Assembly (NCBI GenBank): GCA_024509875.1
Contig: JAMPIV010019084.1
Coordinates: forward strand, 159,001 to 223,000
Length of the DNA stretch: 64,000 bases
Origin: Oreohelix idahoensis
Taxonomy: Eukaryota > Mollusca > Gastropoda > Stylommatophora > Oreohelicidae
Direction of reading: 5' to 3'
Below, piece after piece: positions 11,810 through 22,466 of the stretch. The notes below the pieces were generated by a model, which ran no database searches, had not been told where the DNA came from, and saw nothing but the letters and a program-made list of their open reading frames with translations. The stretch's first letter is position 1. The number at the start of each line of letters is the position of its first letter. The position numbers and the translations under genes were made by a program.

Positions 11810-13027
11810 TGTGTTCCCACCTGACTGCATCACGCGCACCCCATCTATTCGCGAAAGTCACTCGTGCAACTTTGGTATTGTCCCGCAATGAAGATACCTC
11901 CACGAACTTCACTGGCGCGACTTCATTAAACGCACGTCTGAATGATATTGCGGACCCATACCTTACGGTCGCTAGCTATCAGGCCCTCAGATATGTCTCT
12001 ACTGTTCCTATTCATGTCCCACGGCCCCGGACAATGAGTATTCATGGGCGCCTGCCGCGAACCCCGTCTCAGATGTGCTTTCTTCTCAGGTGGTGATACC
12101 TCGACCACCTGATCGTCCGCCTTGGGACTTCGGTATTGCTGAGCGACTGCTCCAGCCCCTCCCGTGGCGTTATGCACTCCCCGTACATTGCCGACGACCA
12201 CATCGGCGAGTGGGTTCTCGAGAACAAACGCGTTCGCTCTACCTGACAGGAAAGGGGCGTTCACATTAATACACGCCTGGGGGTACGACTCGACTTTGCC
12301 CCAAACGTGGTACACTTTACAGTTTTCCCTGTGAGGCAGGACTCATCAATGCACGACCGACGTACCACGACTGTGGTGCACCAGTGTCCCTCAATACCGA
12401 GACTGGTTTCCTCTCCACCACACCTATGTGGAATGCCACCTTGCCAGTCTCATGAACCGCCGACAAACATGGTACCTCATGCCCGCAGTGTAGAACTATA
12501 TTCTTGTTCGCATGGAACAGAGGACGACACCCCACACAGTCCTCGCTGTTGAATGTGTCCAACACAACCGCATAATTCGCCTGTTCAATAGGGGTAGTAC
12601 ACACGTCAGCATAATGGCCCCTTCCATTACAATTGGAACATCTGCGTTCCATTTTTGACTCATCGCGTGGACTATTGCAGGGACTGCTCGCTGGTGAAGA
12701 CCGCGCATCGGAGTCGGATGATCGGCTATCAGCAGACAAATTCCTCCGCTTGGAATGTTTTGTTTTATAGAAAAACCTATCTTCGTCCTGAGACTCCTCA
12801 AAGCGTACCTGCTTTCGCGTTTGGCGTTGTCCTCCGTCGATATCACCTTTTCCATTGTCGGTTGTGCCAATTTGACCGACCATTCTGATGAGATCGGAAC
12901 TTACCATAATTCCCTCTGCATGGTTGATAGGGACGGGAGGGCCTATCGTCCTTCTAGTCTTGGCGCCTGTCTGCATCGCATGACTTATCTTGCCATGGTT
13001 GTTGCTGAACTTTGCAGACACCTGCAA
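11810..13027 (-). pseudogene. Gypsy gag C-terminus plus protease fragment
   Basis: Reading leftward from 13027, a basic acidic-serine linker is followed by a CCHC zinc knuckle (CSNCNGRGHYADVC), the nucleic-acid-binding signature of Gag. A second Cys motif follows (CVGCRPLF, then LHCGH), and then the retropepsin active site as VLRDTGA. A frameshift near 12316 leads to the second half of the protease, ending ADVVVGNVRGVH. The fragment stops near 11810, with no reverse transcriptase beside it. The order of knuckle, CxxC-CGH motif and protease is the same as in Gypsy-A, but the sequence is distant, so this is a third Gypsy family. Confidence 0.75.
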
Positions 13028-13189
13028 CTAAGGCGTCAGACAGACCAGACCGATGGATGGGTTTGCTCGGAAGGACAAAGACATAATGTTGGTGTTGCGC
13101 ACAGATTAGTCTGTGACGCACAGATTACTGCAGGTAGGCATACAAATGTAAAGTAATAACTATTTGTCTGATGAAAAGTATTTAATTGA

Positions 13190-14500
13190 GAATCTATGAT
13201 TCTGAGAGTAAGGGGACAGAACCCGGATCGGTCGATGTTAGATTCGATTGCATGGGTTATCTTTTCTTGTGTCACAATCTGGCGTATGGATACTGTTTAT
13301 GACATTTTTGCGTCGGGTATGGCCAGAAACAGATTGGTCTTGTTTAAAATGTTTATGACCTGAATTTATATGTATTCCTTGACTAGTTAAGGTGATTCGC
13401 TCTTATATCTTTGTATCTTTGTATTTCTATGTAGGACTATTTTGTGAGCTGAACTCTGGGATGAAAGGCGTTGCTGGGCATGCGCCGGGTTTGGTGAGAA
13501 CAGAAAAGGCTGTCATGTCGTCGTGTCTATGGCTGGTCATTTAGAAAGTTTAAAGAGTGATTTGTGATCTATTCTAGGAAGGAGATGGTGTCTCTGTATA
13601 ATGGTATTATCAGAGATTCTCATATGTCCATTATTAACGCCTAGGAATGGCGTGCGTGATTCGCTTGTATGTGTTTTCTAAACCAAGGTAAAACAAAACC
13701 CTTTTTTGTGCTGAACTTTCTTGCCAAGTCTAGATGGGAGACGTATTATCGCACATCTAAGACTACTGATTGCAGATGAGGATGACATGCTATTTAGCAG
13801 CATTAGATCACTTGATGTAACCAGCTTATTGATAGCAGAAATATATATTGAAGCCCAGTGAGGACATTTATGATTGAATAATGAGGTAATTCTGCTTCAT
13901 ACTTCTCCATCCCAGGTGAGCGAAGCTCACGGAGGAGAGCCATTTTCGATTCCCGCCATTGTAAGACTATCATCGGAGAACAGAAAATGTCTTACTACCT
14001 GATGATGGTACAGAGAGCTAGATAATATAAAACCCATTACTGTGGTTTAACATGGTCGTCATAAACATTGGATGATCTTTCGGCTTGAGAATCTTAGCCA
14101 GGGGAAGGTTCTGACAGTGAACCATTATTGTTGATATTTATGTATCCATCTTAACTGACGCGATTAGTCAGTTAGAACATGAGACGATAGACAACCAGGA
14201 TATTGAGTGTTTTCCTTCTATCGCTCCTTTATATTGATATGCCACATAACTATACATCTGATATTGTCACCCATTTTTCAAGTATACGATGATTTTTGTG
14301 CCAACGTAATCAAATGACTGTAGTTGTTAGGTCGAAGTGTACGTCCATTAATAAATGTATGAAACGTCATCAGTGGTCTGCCCTTATTGACTTCTGCTTA
14401 TGATTGAGTGAGTGACTTGTCAACTCAACAGAACTATACACACATTCGCGTCCTTTACACCTACATTCTCACTCGATGTCAGCACTGTGTCGGAACGAGT
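13190..14500 (+). mobile_element. Diverged LTR related to the Gypsy-A LTR
   Basis: Several blocks align in order with the LTR at 18603-19771: around 13330-13430 (GACCTGAATTTAT and CTTATATCTTTGTATCTTTG), 13640 (CCTAGGAATGGCG) and 13920 (GTGAGCGAAGCTCAC). It probably belongs to the old copy that resumes near 14620. Boundaries are approximate. Confidence 0.5.
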
Positions 14501-14515
14501 TGACCTTCCATCTAC

Positions 14516-16473
14516 GTGTCCAGTATGACCCTAAGAAAGCAGGAACATCACAACAAAGAAATGCCTTATCAATGTAATAGCCGCAAAATCTACTTATCAA
14601 TGTGGTGGCCAGTATGGGGAATGAACATAATGATTGTAACCATGAGAACTATGACTCAAATCCAAATAGGGGTTACAATAGAGGAAATAATAATTGGAGA
14701 GGCAATGATAAGCGAGGTAGATCGCAATATAAGGGACATAAATCACATTATCATGCAAACTCTGCGCAGCAAGTGTCCCATGAAGCCTGTGATCAGACTA
14801 ATGATAATAAAAACTCTAATAATATGGCATGTTCTGCTTTTGATTTTGGGAGAGCATCTCAATGCCCCCAATGCAAAACATTATTCGAACCAACTACGGT
14901 GTCTACTTTGAGTTGTGGTCACCCTCTTCATGCTCTTCCTGCGTCAGTCGCACATGATGGAAGAGGATCTCTTGTCTTACATAAAGGTTTAGTAAATGAT
15001 AGCCCAGCCTCAATTCTATTTGATTCTGGATGCACCACCATTGGTGTTAGACAGTCACTCGTAGATCCTTCCCATGCCACAGGCAAAGTAGTCAAATGTG
15101 TAACATTTGGTGGCACCTTAGAAAAGTACTGTACTGCTATCATCAATATTGCTACTCCTTTCTTTACGGGAGATGTGCACGCATGTCTTCTGCCGAACCC
15201 GATCGCTGATCTCATCATTGGTCGTATTCACGGAGTCAAAGAATGCACTCCGCAACAAATTGCTGCTTGGGAAGAACAAAATATACAAGCTGCTAATGCA
15301 GTAGTCACAAGAGCACAAGCTCTCAATATGCCTCAAACTTCATCTACTGAAGATACTGAAATGCATAACCAAGATGATCCCTTGGTAATTTCTCGTGACT
15401 CATTTATAAAACAGCAAGAAGATGATCCTACTCTAAAGAAATTCTTCACTCTTGCAACAAAAGGTGATCCAAATAAAGATACAAATCGAAAATCTTGGAT
15501 TACAATGAAGAATGGCGTACTTGTACGTATGGTGCAAGACTCTACTACGTCAAGTCATTCTCAGATTCTTGTTCCCAAGAATTTGAGAGTTAAGATCTTG
15601 CAGCACGCTCACGACTCTCAGTGTGCTGGACACATGGGTTTTTCCCGTACTAAGTCAAGAGTTCTTGCGGCTTTCTTTTGGCCTTTTGTGAACAAGGACA
15701 TACGGATCTATTGTCGATCCTGTAAAGTATGTCAATAAGTCAAATCCAAAGGTCCACGCCATGCTGCACCTATTCAGGCTGCAGATATTCCTATTCGGCC
15801 GTTTCAGAAAATGGCAATAGACATTATTGGTCCGCTTAAGATCAAATTTCCCAGAGGACATCAGTTTATCTTAACGTGTGTTGACATGTGCACACGTTGG
15901 CCAGAGACTATACCTCTGAAGAGCATTTCCACTGCCGATATTGCAGACGCTCTTTGGCTTATATTTTCTCGTCTGGGATTCCCCGGAGAAATATTATCAG
16001 ATCATGGCACCCAATTGATATCGGATACCATGTCTCAAGTGATGTCTACTCTGAAGATAGATAGATCATTGAGTAGTATCTATCTTCCTATGTCTAATTG
16101 GATGGTGGAACGTCTGAACAGAACACTCAAAAACTTACTAGGGAAGATAGCTGAGGATCATCCTCAAGATTGGGATAGGGTTTTGCCCGCAGCCCTCTTT
16201 GCGTATAGAGAGGTCCCCAATGAACATACAGGATTTTCTCCCTTTGAACTTGTCTTCGGCGCGCGACCGCGCGGCCCTATGTCTTTGCTTCATGATCTTA
16301 TAACCGCTGATAATATTAATGATGACACAAAATCTTCTTACGAATATGTCATCGCGCTTAGACACAAGATTATCGAAGCATGCAGATTAGCAACTTCTTC
16401 TTCTGAATTTGCCAAACAGAAGGCAAGGCAATTTGCCAATAAGAAAAGAACCTTACGACAACTTTGTCCTGGG
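14516..16473 (+). pseudogene. Old Gypsy-A copy: Gag tail, protease, integrase
   Basis: The segment matches the Gypsy-A copy at 21700-23540. It begins within the Asn/Arg/Gly-rich Gag tail, has the CPQCKTLF...CGH motif, a protease active site ILFDSGCTT and an H2C2 integrase zinc finger ending CKVCQ. A TAA at 15736-15738 then truncates the protein where Gypsy-A has a glutamate codon. The integrase core follows from 15811, with its Asp in AIDIIG, Asp in SDHGTQ and Glu in MVERLNR. Two nearby residues are altered relative to Gypsy-A (YHP to YLP, SNG to SNW). The frame is cut at 16474 by an inserted LTR. Clearly non-functional. Confidence 0.85.
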
Positions 16474-17447
16474 TGTAGTGGATTTTGATGGTAGTGTATG
16501 GTTGATGTCACCTAGTGTGATGTATGAGGTCAGCTGTGAAGGCTCCTGAGATAAATGTAGATGTGAATTACAGAAGGCCCTTCTTGCTACCACTTACGAC
16601 CTCACACATATCTTTTTTTCTAATGAATGTGGCTACGTTAAATGTCTAGGGTACTGATATGCAATGTGTTGTGGTAATGTATATACACACACACAGAGAT
16701 AATTAAGAATTCTAATAATATTAATAAATTTATGACACACTGAACTAACTCAGGCTGTTTTAGTTTTTTACAAATTAATCTTTTTGATAAATTTATTTTG
16801 TTCTGAACCAAATGTTTAGTTGGTCAGAACATGAGAAATATTATGGAGTCATAAATTGAATGCAAAATCATGTTACATAATAGATGAAAATGTGTAATTA
16901 CTTATTTCAAATAACTAGTTAATAATAAATATATTAAGATAGTCACTGGAGAACGTTTTGATAGATATGCTGTTGGGATGGTGTCATCACTCCTAGTCTA
17001 TAAAAGTCCAACATTGTTCGTTGACTTGAGGGATAAATATATATAATTAATTTCCCCACTGTCAAGGTGTTAGTTAATGTTAAATTAGGAATAATTTTGT
17101 GAAAATGTTGTTGGTGAAAATCCAGCAGGCCAGATGTGCCTTATCTGCCTGCATCGATCCGGTACAGAAGTCTGGTGGCCCCACCTCTCCATGCAGGGGG
17201 CAATATACGGCTGCTCAGACACAATGACGGACTGCTCTGGTCCACACTTGTATATATGTTAATACAGCATTTGACACCGCTTTGGTGCCAAATAAAAACT
17301 CACAGTTCAGAATTCAGAATTGAGAACACAGTTACATTTGCTAGCAAAACTCAGCTGAGCTGCTGGCTGTATGATGGCGTCTCACTTATAAAATTTATAT
17401 TCTTCGGGAATCAGCACCACTGTAGATGTGAACTGCTTCTCTGAACA
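16474..17447 (+). mobile_element. Solo LTR distantly related to the Gypsy-B LTR
   Basis: It starts TGTAGTGGATTTTG and plausibly ends CTGAACA. Blocks such as GGTCAGCTGTGAAGG, CTTGCTACCAC and GGCTACGTTAAATGTCTAGGG also occur in the same order in the LTR at 35172 and 60806. No coding region accompanies it, so it is a solo LTR. It lies in the integrase of the old copy, and about 350 bp of that host element is missing across the site, so a deletion accompanied or followed insertion. Confidence 0.6.
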
Positions 17448-17504
17448 GACTATGGCAAATGGCAAACTTTCACCTCTCTATCACACTACTATTAATTGCG
17501 TTGA

Positions 17505-18602
17505 CCTTATCTCTAGAGGAACAGCGACAAGTTTCTTCTATGTTACAAACATTTCAGGATGTCCTTACTGACATTCCTGGACACACCAATGTCATTGAAC
17601 ATGACATTATTCTAACTGACCATAATCCTATTAGGGTCAGACCATATCCTATACCTATACATTTTCAGACACTGGTCGAGAAAGAGTTGGATGAGATGAT
17701 AAAATTAAAAATAGTTGAACCATCCAGTTCAGCATATTCTTCCCCGATGGTTATTGTTCGAAAAAAAGACAATAACATACGTCTTTGCGTTGATTATCGC
17801 AAACTGAATCAGGTTACGAAGTTCGATGCCGAACCTATGCCTTTACTAGAAGAGCTACTTACTAGGCTTTCTAAATCTCATTTCTTCACCAAACTTGACT
17901 TGTCAAAAGGATATTGGCAAGTCCCATTAAGTGAACGAGCCAAACCTCTTACTGCTTTTTCTACACCTAGGGATTTGTTTCAGTGGAATTTCATGCCTTT
18001 CGGCCTTATGAATGCCCTGGCTACATTCGTACGCATGATGCGTCGAATCCTATCTCATCGTTAAGATGTCATTACGTACTTAGACGACATCTCTCTTTTC
18101 AGTGATACTTGGGAAGATCACTATTTAGGGTTATATGAATTACTGTCTACCTTACGCGAGCATAAGCTGACCGCAAAACCCTCTAAAGCATGTATTGGTT
18201 TTAGCGAAATTTCGTTCCTAGGTCACCGTGTCGGTCATGGTTTCCTAAAGACAGAGGACCATAATACCAGTAAAATACTTAACATCTCTATTCCTAAGAC
18301 TAAAAAGCAAGTGAGAAGTCTATTAGGTCTTATACAATTTTATGGACGATTCATTCAGAATCTATCCTCTATCATGGCACCGCTTTCTTCGTTACTAAAG
18401 AAAGGGTCTCCTAATATGGTTCACTGGTCTGAGGAATGCCAATCCTCTTTGGATAAGATTAAAAATTTGTTTTCAACACCACCTATTTTAGTGTTACCTA
18501 CTACAGATAAGAAATTTGTTCTTCGTAGTGACGCTTCATCCACTGGGATTGGAGCGGCACTAATGCAAGAGCACTCTGAAACTCTGCATCCTGTAATGTA
18601 TA
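17505..18602 (+). pseudogene. Old Gypsy-A copy: reverse transcriptase and RNase H
   Basis: The frame picks up at EEQRQVSS and continues through the reverse transcriptase: RLCVDYRKLN, FTKLDLSKGYWQ and, after a TAA at 18062-18064, TYLDDISLF. The RNase H begins at LRSDASSTGIGAAL. The coding sequence ends abruptly at 18602 inside RNase H, directly against the LTR of Gypsy-A. The missing end of RNase H is not found after the far LTR at 26929. It is thus a relic with at least one nonsense codon and a lost 3' end. Confidence 0.85.
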
Positions 18603-19771
18603 TGTTACGTGCAGTCTTTGATATCTTACAATATTATACATTGGTATACTTGTTATGTTCGCAAATATTTTGTAAACAAAATAGATACTTTTTAGTGCTT
18701 AAGGAAAAGTCATTATTGAGTTACTTCCCTTGAAAGTTGTGTCGTCTCTTTCGATCGAACTCCGCGGATGAATCCAGTTTTACTGCGATTTATTCTTTGT
18801 TTGGGTAGTAATAGATTGTTCTTGCTTCAGAATATCTATGGCCTGAATTTATGTGTATTGTTTGATTGAGTAGGACGAGTCTGTCTTATATCTGTATATC
18901 TTTACATATCTAAGTCGAACTATATGTTCTTTTGTCTCTAGAGAGGTCAAAGGCTGTTCGGCGGATGTGTCTCGAGAGAGAGGTGATTTGGCTTCGCCCT
19001 GATGGGCTGTGTTTTTCTATGTCGGCTTGTCGCCGGAAAAAGTGATCTCTATATTTTTGGGGAAAGTGATAGTCGTCTAGACCTATCGTGTATGCTTTAC
19101 CCCAGTGTTCATTCTTATTGCCAAGGAATGGCAGAATCATATTTCTGATACCAAGGTAATGAAAGATACTCTTTTGAACTCTCGTACGAAGCCACCGTTT
19201 TCCGATAGGTACGATTTGTACGTCTGAGAGGATACATTTAACTAGATGAAAAACGACTCTGATTCCTAGCAGCACTATATCCTGTAGAATGCAGTCAATT
19301 GTTCATGATAAAATCTACAGAGCAATGAAATGTTTAATGAGTGACTAACTTTAAGACAGATTCATTATCTGTATCCAAACGTGAGTGACAGCTCACGAGA
19401 GAAGCCATCTTGTAACTAAACATTTTGTGACTTTCAAGAAGAGAAAGGGATACCCCGTATTATCGCTTGATTAGTCCAGAGATCACTGCTACACATGAGA
19501 ACCCATTGCTAGCGGTTCAATATGAGTATATGGAAAAATCTGTGCTGGACATTATGTTAAGGAATCTTCGCTAGACGAGATTAGGTCTAGAAGCCATCTT
19601 GGATATTGTTTATAATCTGACGTGCTTTGTCAGTAAACTCAGTTGATATATATATATCGGCAACACTGAGTGCCTGGCTACTGCCAGTCCACTATACTAT
19701 TATTCTACATGAGTGCCCATGTAACATTGCAAGACCATTTATCCACTGTACCATGATGTATGATGCCAACC
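18603..19771 (+). repeat. Gypsy-A 5' LTR
   Basis: Begins TGTTACGTGCAGTC. It matches the 3' LTR at 25759-26929 over its whole length, with two one-base homopolymer differences in the first 1.05 kb and a cluster of seven substitutions at 19658-19697. The match stops after GATGCCAACCT. The exact 3' boundary is uncertain by a few bases. Confidence 0.88.
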
Positions 19772-20359
19772 TGTGATTTAATATCCCACGTCATAGAGGG
19801 TCCGTTGTGGGCGTTTTCTATAGGTGCAATTTCCTTAATTGGAAATTTGCTGCGACAACTGTTGCTTTTGTGTTAGCTGTGAAGACTGTAATTATTGTTA
19901 TTTTTGTAATATTTCTTTGTTCTTTAGTTTTGTTTTGATTTGTTTGTAATTTGTTGGTCTACCCCTTTTCTATCTTTCAGTTCTATTCACAATTTATATT
20001 CATATACTGTGACGTCATTTGTGTTGTTATCTCTTGCAGATTCAGTGATTATTTTCATTGATTTCCCTATTTGATTTATTTGATTTCTGCAAACGTTTTC
20101 GTATTGTCAGTCCTATTTGTACTTTATGTATTCTGTTGGTTGACATATGTTTTATATAGGTATATTTCATAAGACACTATTGCCTGTGCACTAAACTTGG
20201 ATTATGGCATAAACCAGTTCTTGATTATTATTACTGTTATACAAGACCTTATTAAGGCTTGTGACCCACAGATATTGGGATAGTGTACTGATTAATCAAG
20301 TCATTAAGAACTTGTGGTATTATTATTGTTTCAAGTGATTAGTATTATTGTTAGACATC
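19772..20359 (+). other. Gypsy-A 5' leader
   Basis: About 590 bp of non-coding sequence lies between the 5' LTR and gag. It should hold the primer-binding site next to the LTR, near TGTGATTTAATATCCCACG, but I cannot match it to a tRNA. It is T-rich, with no upstream frame of note. Confidence 0.6.
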
Positions 20360-21124
20360 ATGTCTACATTAGAATACTTCATTACACAAGGGAAATCCCT
20401 TGATAAAACTGGTCAACAATTAGAAGAATGGGGTGTTGCTCAATATGACAAAGCATTAGCTGCTGAAGAGAGAAAATCTGCTGCTGCTGCTGAAGAGAGA
20501 AAATCTGCTGCTGCTGCTGAAGAGAGAAAAGCTGCTGCAGAAGAGAGAAAAGTTGCTGCAGAAGAGAGAAAAGCTCTGGCTGAAGAGAAAAGATTAGAAA
20601 GAGAAGCTGAGGCTGCTGTTGAACAAAAGAAATTGCAGATGCAGGTGGAGCAAAGGAGATTTGAAGCTGAACAAAAAAAATTAGAAAGAGAAGCTGCTGC
20701 TGAACAAAAAAGATTAGACAGTGAAGCTGAACAAAAAAGATTAGACAGGGAAGCTGAACAAAAAAGATTAGACAGAGAGGCTGAAGAAAAAAAAGCAATA
20801 AGAGAACATGAATTTGAGTTAGAGAAATTGAGATTGACAAGTATGAGTAATGTTAATCAGGCATCTAGTGGTAATGGTAAACCTTCTACTTACAAGGTTA
20901 AGGTTCCACCGTTCAATCAGTCCAGTGACGATATTACATTCTGGCTGGATAGATTTGAACGTTCTTGTCGTACACATAATGTGGATAAATCACAATACGC
21001 TAATCAATTAGCAGAAAACTTGAAAGGTGAATCTTTGACTAGATTATGCCTTGTAGGAGAAGCAGATAAGGATAATTATGATGTCATTAGGGCGGCTTTG
21101 ATAAAAAAAATACCAGCTAAGTGA
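20360..21124 (+). CDS. gag: Gypsy-A Gag, coiled-coil N-terminal part
   Basis: This is the structural protein that assembles particles around element RNA. I place the start at the ATG of 20360 (MSTLEYFITQG) because upstream in-frame codons are not ATG. Residues of about 30-160 form a highly charged heptad-type region with repeated AEERK, EQKRLD and EAEQKK units, predicted to be a long coiled coil. A capsid-like segment follows (VPPFNQSSDDITFWLDRFE). The frame ends at TGA 21122-21124, just after an A8 run at 21103-21110. The continuation of the capsid (LSEEGYRLLFKTMVPETG) is in the +1 frame, so one base in that run is probably extra. Confidence 0.85.
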   Translation: MSTLEYFITQGKSLDKTGQQLEEWGVAQYDKALAAEERKSAAAAEERKSAAAAEERKAAAEERKVAAEERKALAEEKRLEREAEAAVEQKKLQMQVEQRRFEAEQKKLEREAAAEQKRLDSEAEQKRLDREAEQKRLDREAEEKKAIREHEFELEKLRLTSMSNVNQASSGNGKPSTYKVKVPPFNQSSDDITFWLDRFERSCRTHNVDKSQYANQLAENLKGESLTRLCLVGEADKDNYDVIRAALIKKIPAK

Positions 21125-21125
21125 G

Positions 21126-22466
21126 GAAGGCTATCGCCTTTTGTTTAAGACGATGGTGCCTGAGACAGGTGTAGAATTCTCAGAATTCACTGCAAAGGCA
21201 CGTCTCACAGTTGATCGTTGGATTGAGCTTTCCAAAACAGAAAAAACGTATGAAGGACTTATGGATTTGTTGCTCAGAGATAAGATTATGTCATGTGTGA
21301 ACAAACCATTCCTTGAATTTATACATGAGCGTAAACCCAAATCTCTAAAGGAAATGGAAGAATATTGTTCCCAATATGTCACTGCACACCCCGACGTGAC
21401 TTTTGGCAACACTAAGATTAAGGAGAGTATGCCAGTTGCTTCAGCAACACCATACAATCCCAATTATTCACACAGATTTCAGGGACCTCAAAACAGATTT
21501 GATAAAAAAGGTAACCATAATAGTTATCAAAACCAAGGTAACCAATCATTTCAGGGTTCTTCTTCAAAGAACTGGAGACGAGCTGATAGCTCTCGACACA
21601 GGGGTGGTCATAATTATAGGAATTTCCGTAGAGGAAGTAATTATAGAAACTATCCGGGTTATCCGTCTTGGAGTCAACAAGATCATAATTACAGAGATAC
21701 TCATTATAATGAATATGATAATGGTAACCAAGGGAACTATGACTCAAACCCAAATAGGGGTTACAATAGAGGTAACAATAACTACAGAGGTGATAATAAC
21801 CGAGGTAGATCTCAAAACAAAAGACATAAACCACATTTTCAGGCAAACTCTGCACAACAAGAGTCCCATGAAGCCTATAAACAGAGTAAAGATAATAATG
21901 ATGCTAGTAATATGGCATGTGCCGCTTTTGATTTTGGGAGAGCATCTCAGTGCCCCCAATGCAAAACATTATTTGAGCAAACCACAGTGTCTACTTTAAG
22001 CTGTGGCCATCCTCTTCCTGCTCTTCCTGCATCAGTCGCGCATGATGGAAGAGGTTCTCTTGTCTTACATACGGGTTTAGTGAATAACAATCCAGTCTCT
22101 GTGCTATTTGATTCTGGATGCACCACAATTGGTGTTAGGCAGTCACTCGTAGATCCTTCCCGTGCCACTGGACAAGTAGTCAAATGTGTAACATTTGGCG
22201 GCACATTAGAGAAATACTCTACTGCTATCATTAGGATTGCTACTCCTTTCTTTACAGGAGATGTACACGCATGTCTTCTTCCGAATCCGATCGCTGACCT
22301 CATCATCGGTCGCATTCATGGAGTCAAAGAATGCACTCCGCAACAAATTTCCGCGTGGGAAAGGCAAAACATGCAGATTGCTAACGCTGTAGTCACTAGA
22401 GCTCAGGCTCTTAATATGCCTCAAACTTCATCTACTGAAGATAATGAAGTGCATAATTTCTCGTGA
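21126..22466 (+). CDS. Gypsy-A Gag C-terminus and protease
   Basis: This continues the capsid domain (TAKARLTVDRWIELSK) into a long Asn/Arg/Gly/Tyr-rich basic tail with YNRGNNNYRG units that replaces the usual CCHC knuckle. Near its end is CPQCKTLF followed by LSCGH, a Cys/His motif shared with other elements here. An aspartic protease follows, with active site VLFDSGCTT (about 22104-22130) and closing motif IADLIIGRIHG. The frame ends early at 22466: relative to the old copy, 20 bp between two TAA triplets are missing at about 22455, which shifts the frame before integrase. Confidence 0.85.
   Translation, partial: EGYRLLFKTMVPETGVEFSEFTAKARLTVDRWIELSKTEKTYEGLMDLLLRDKIMSCVNKPFLEFIHERKPKSLKEMEEYCSQYVTAHPDVTFGNTKIKESMPVASATPYNPNYSHRFQGPQNRFDKKGNHNSYQNQGNQSFQGSSSKNWRRADSSRHRGGHNYRNFRRGSNYRNYPGYPSWSQQDHNYRDTHYNEYDNGNQGNYDSNPNRGYNRGNNNYRGDNNRGRSQNKRHKPHFQANSAQQESHEAYKQSKDNNDASNMACAAFDFGRASQCPQCKTLFEQTTVSTLSCGHPLPALPASVAHDGRGSLVLHTGLVNNNPVSVLFDSGCTTIGVRQSLVDPSRATGQVVKCVTFGGTLEKYSTAIIRIATPFFTGDVHACLLPNPIADLIIGRIHGVKECTPQQISAWERQNMQIANAVVTRAQALNMPQTSSTEDNEVHNFS

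Noticed and set aside
20382..20840. 152-codon hydrophobic frame on the minus strand
   Set aside because: It is the antisense of the coiled-coil part of Gypsy-A gag.
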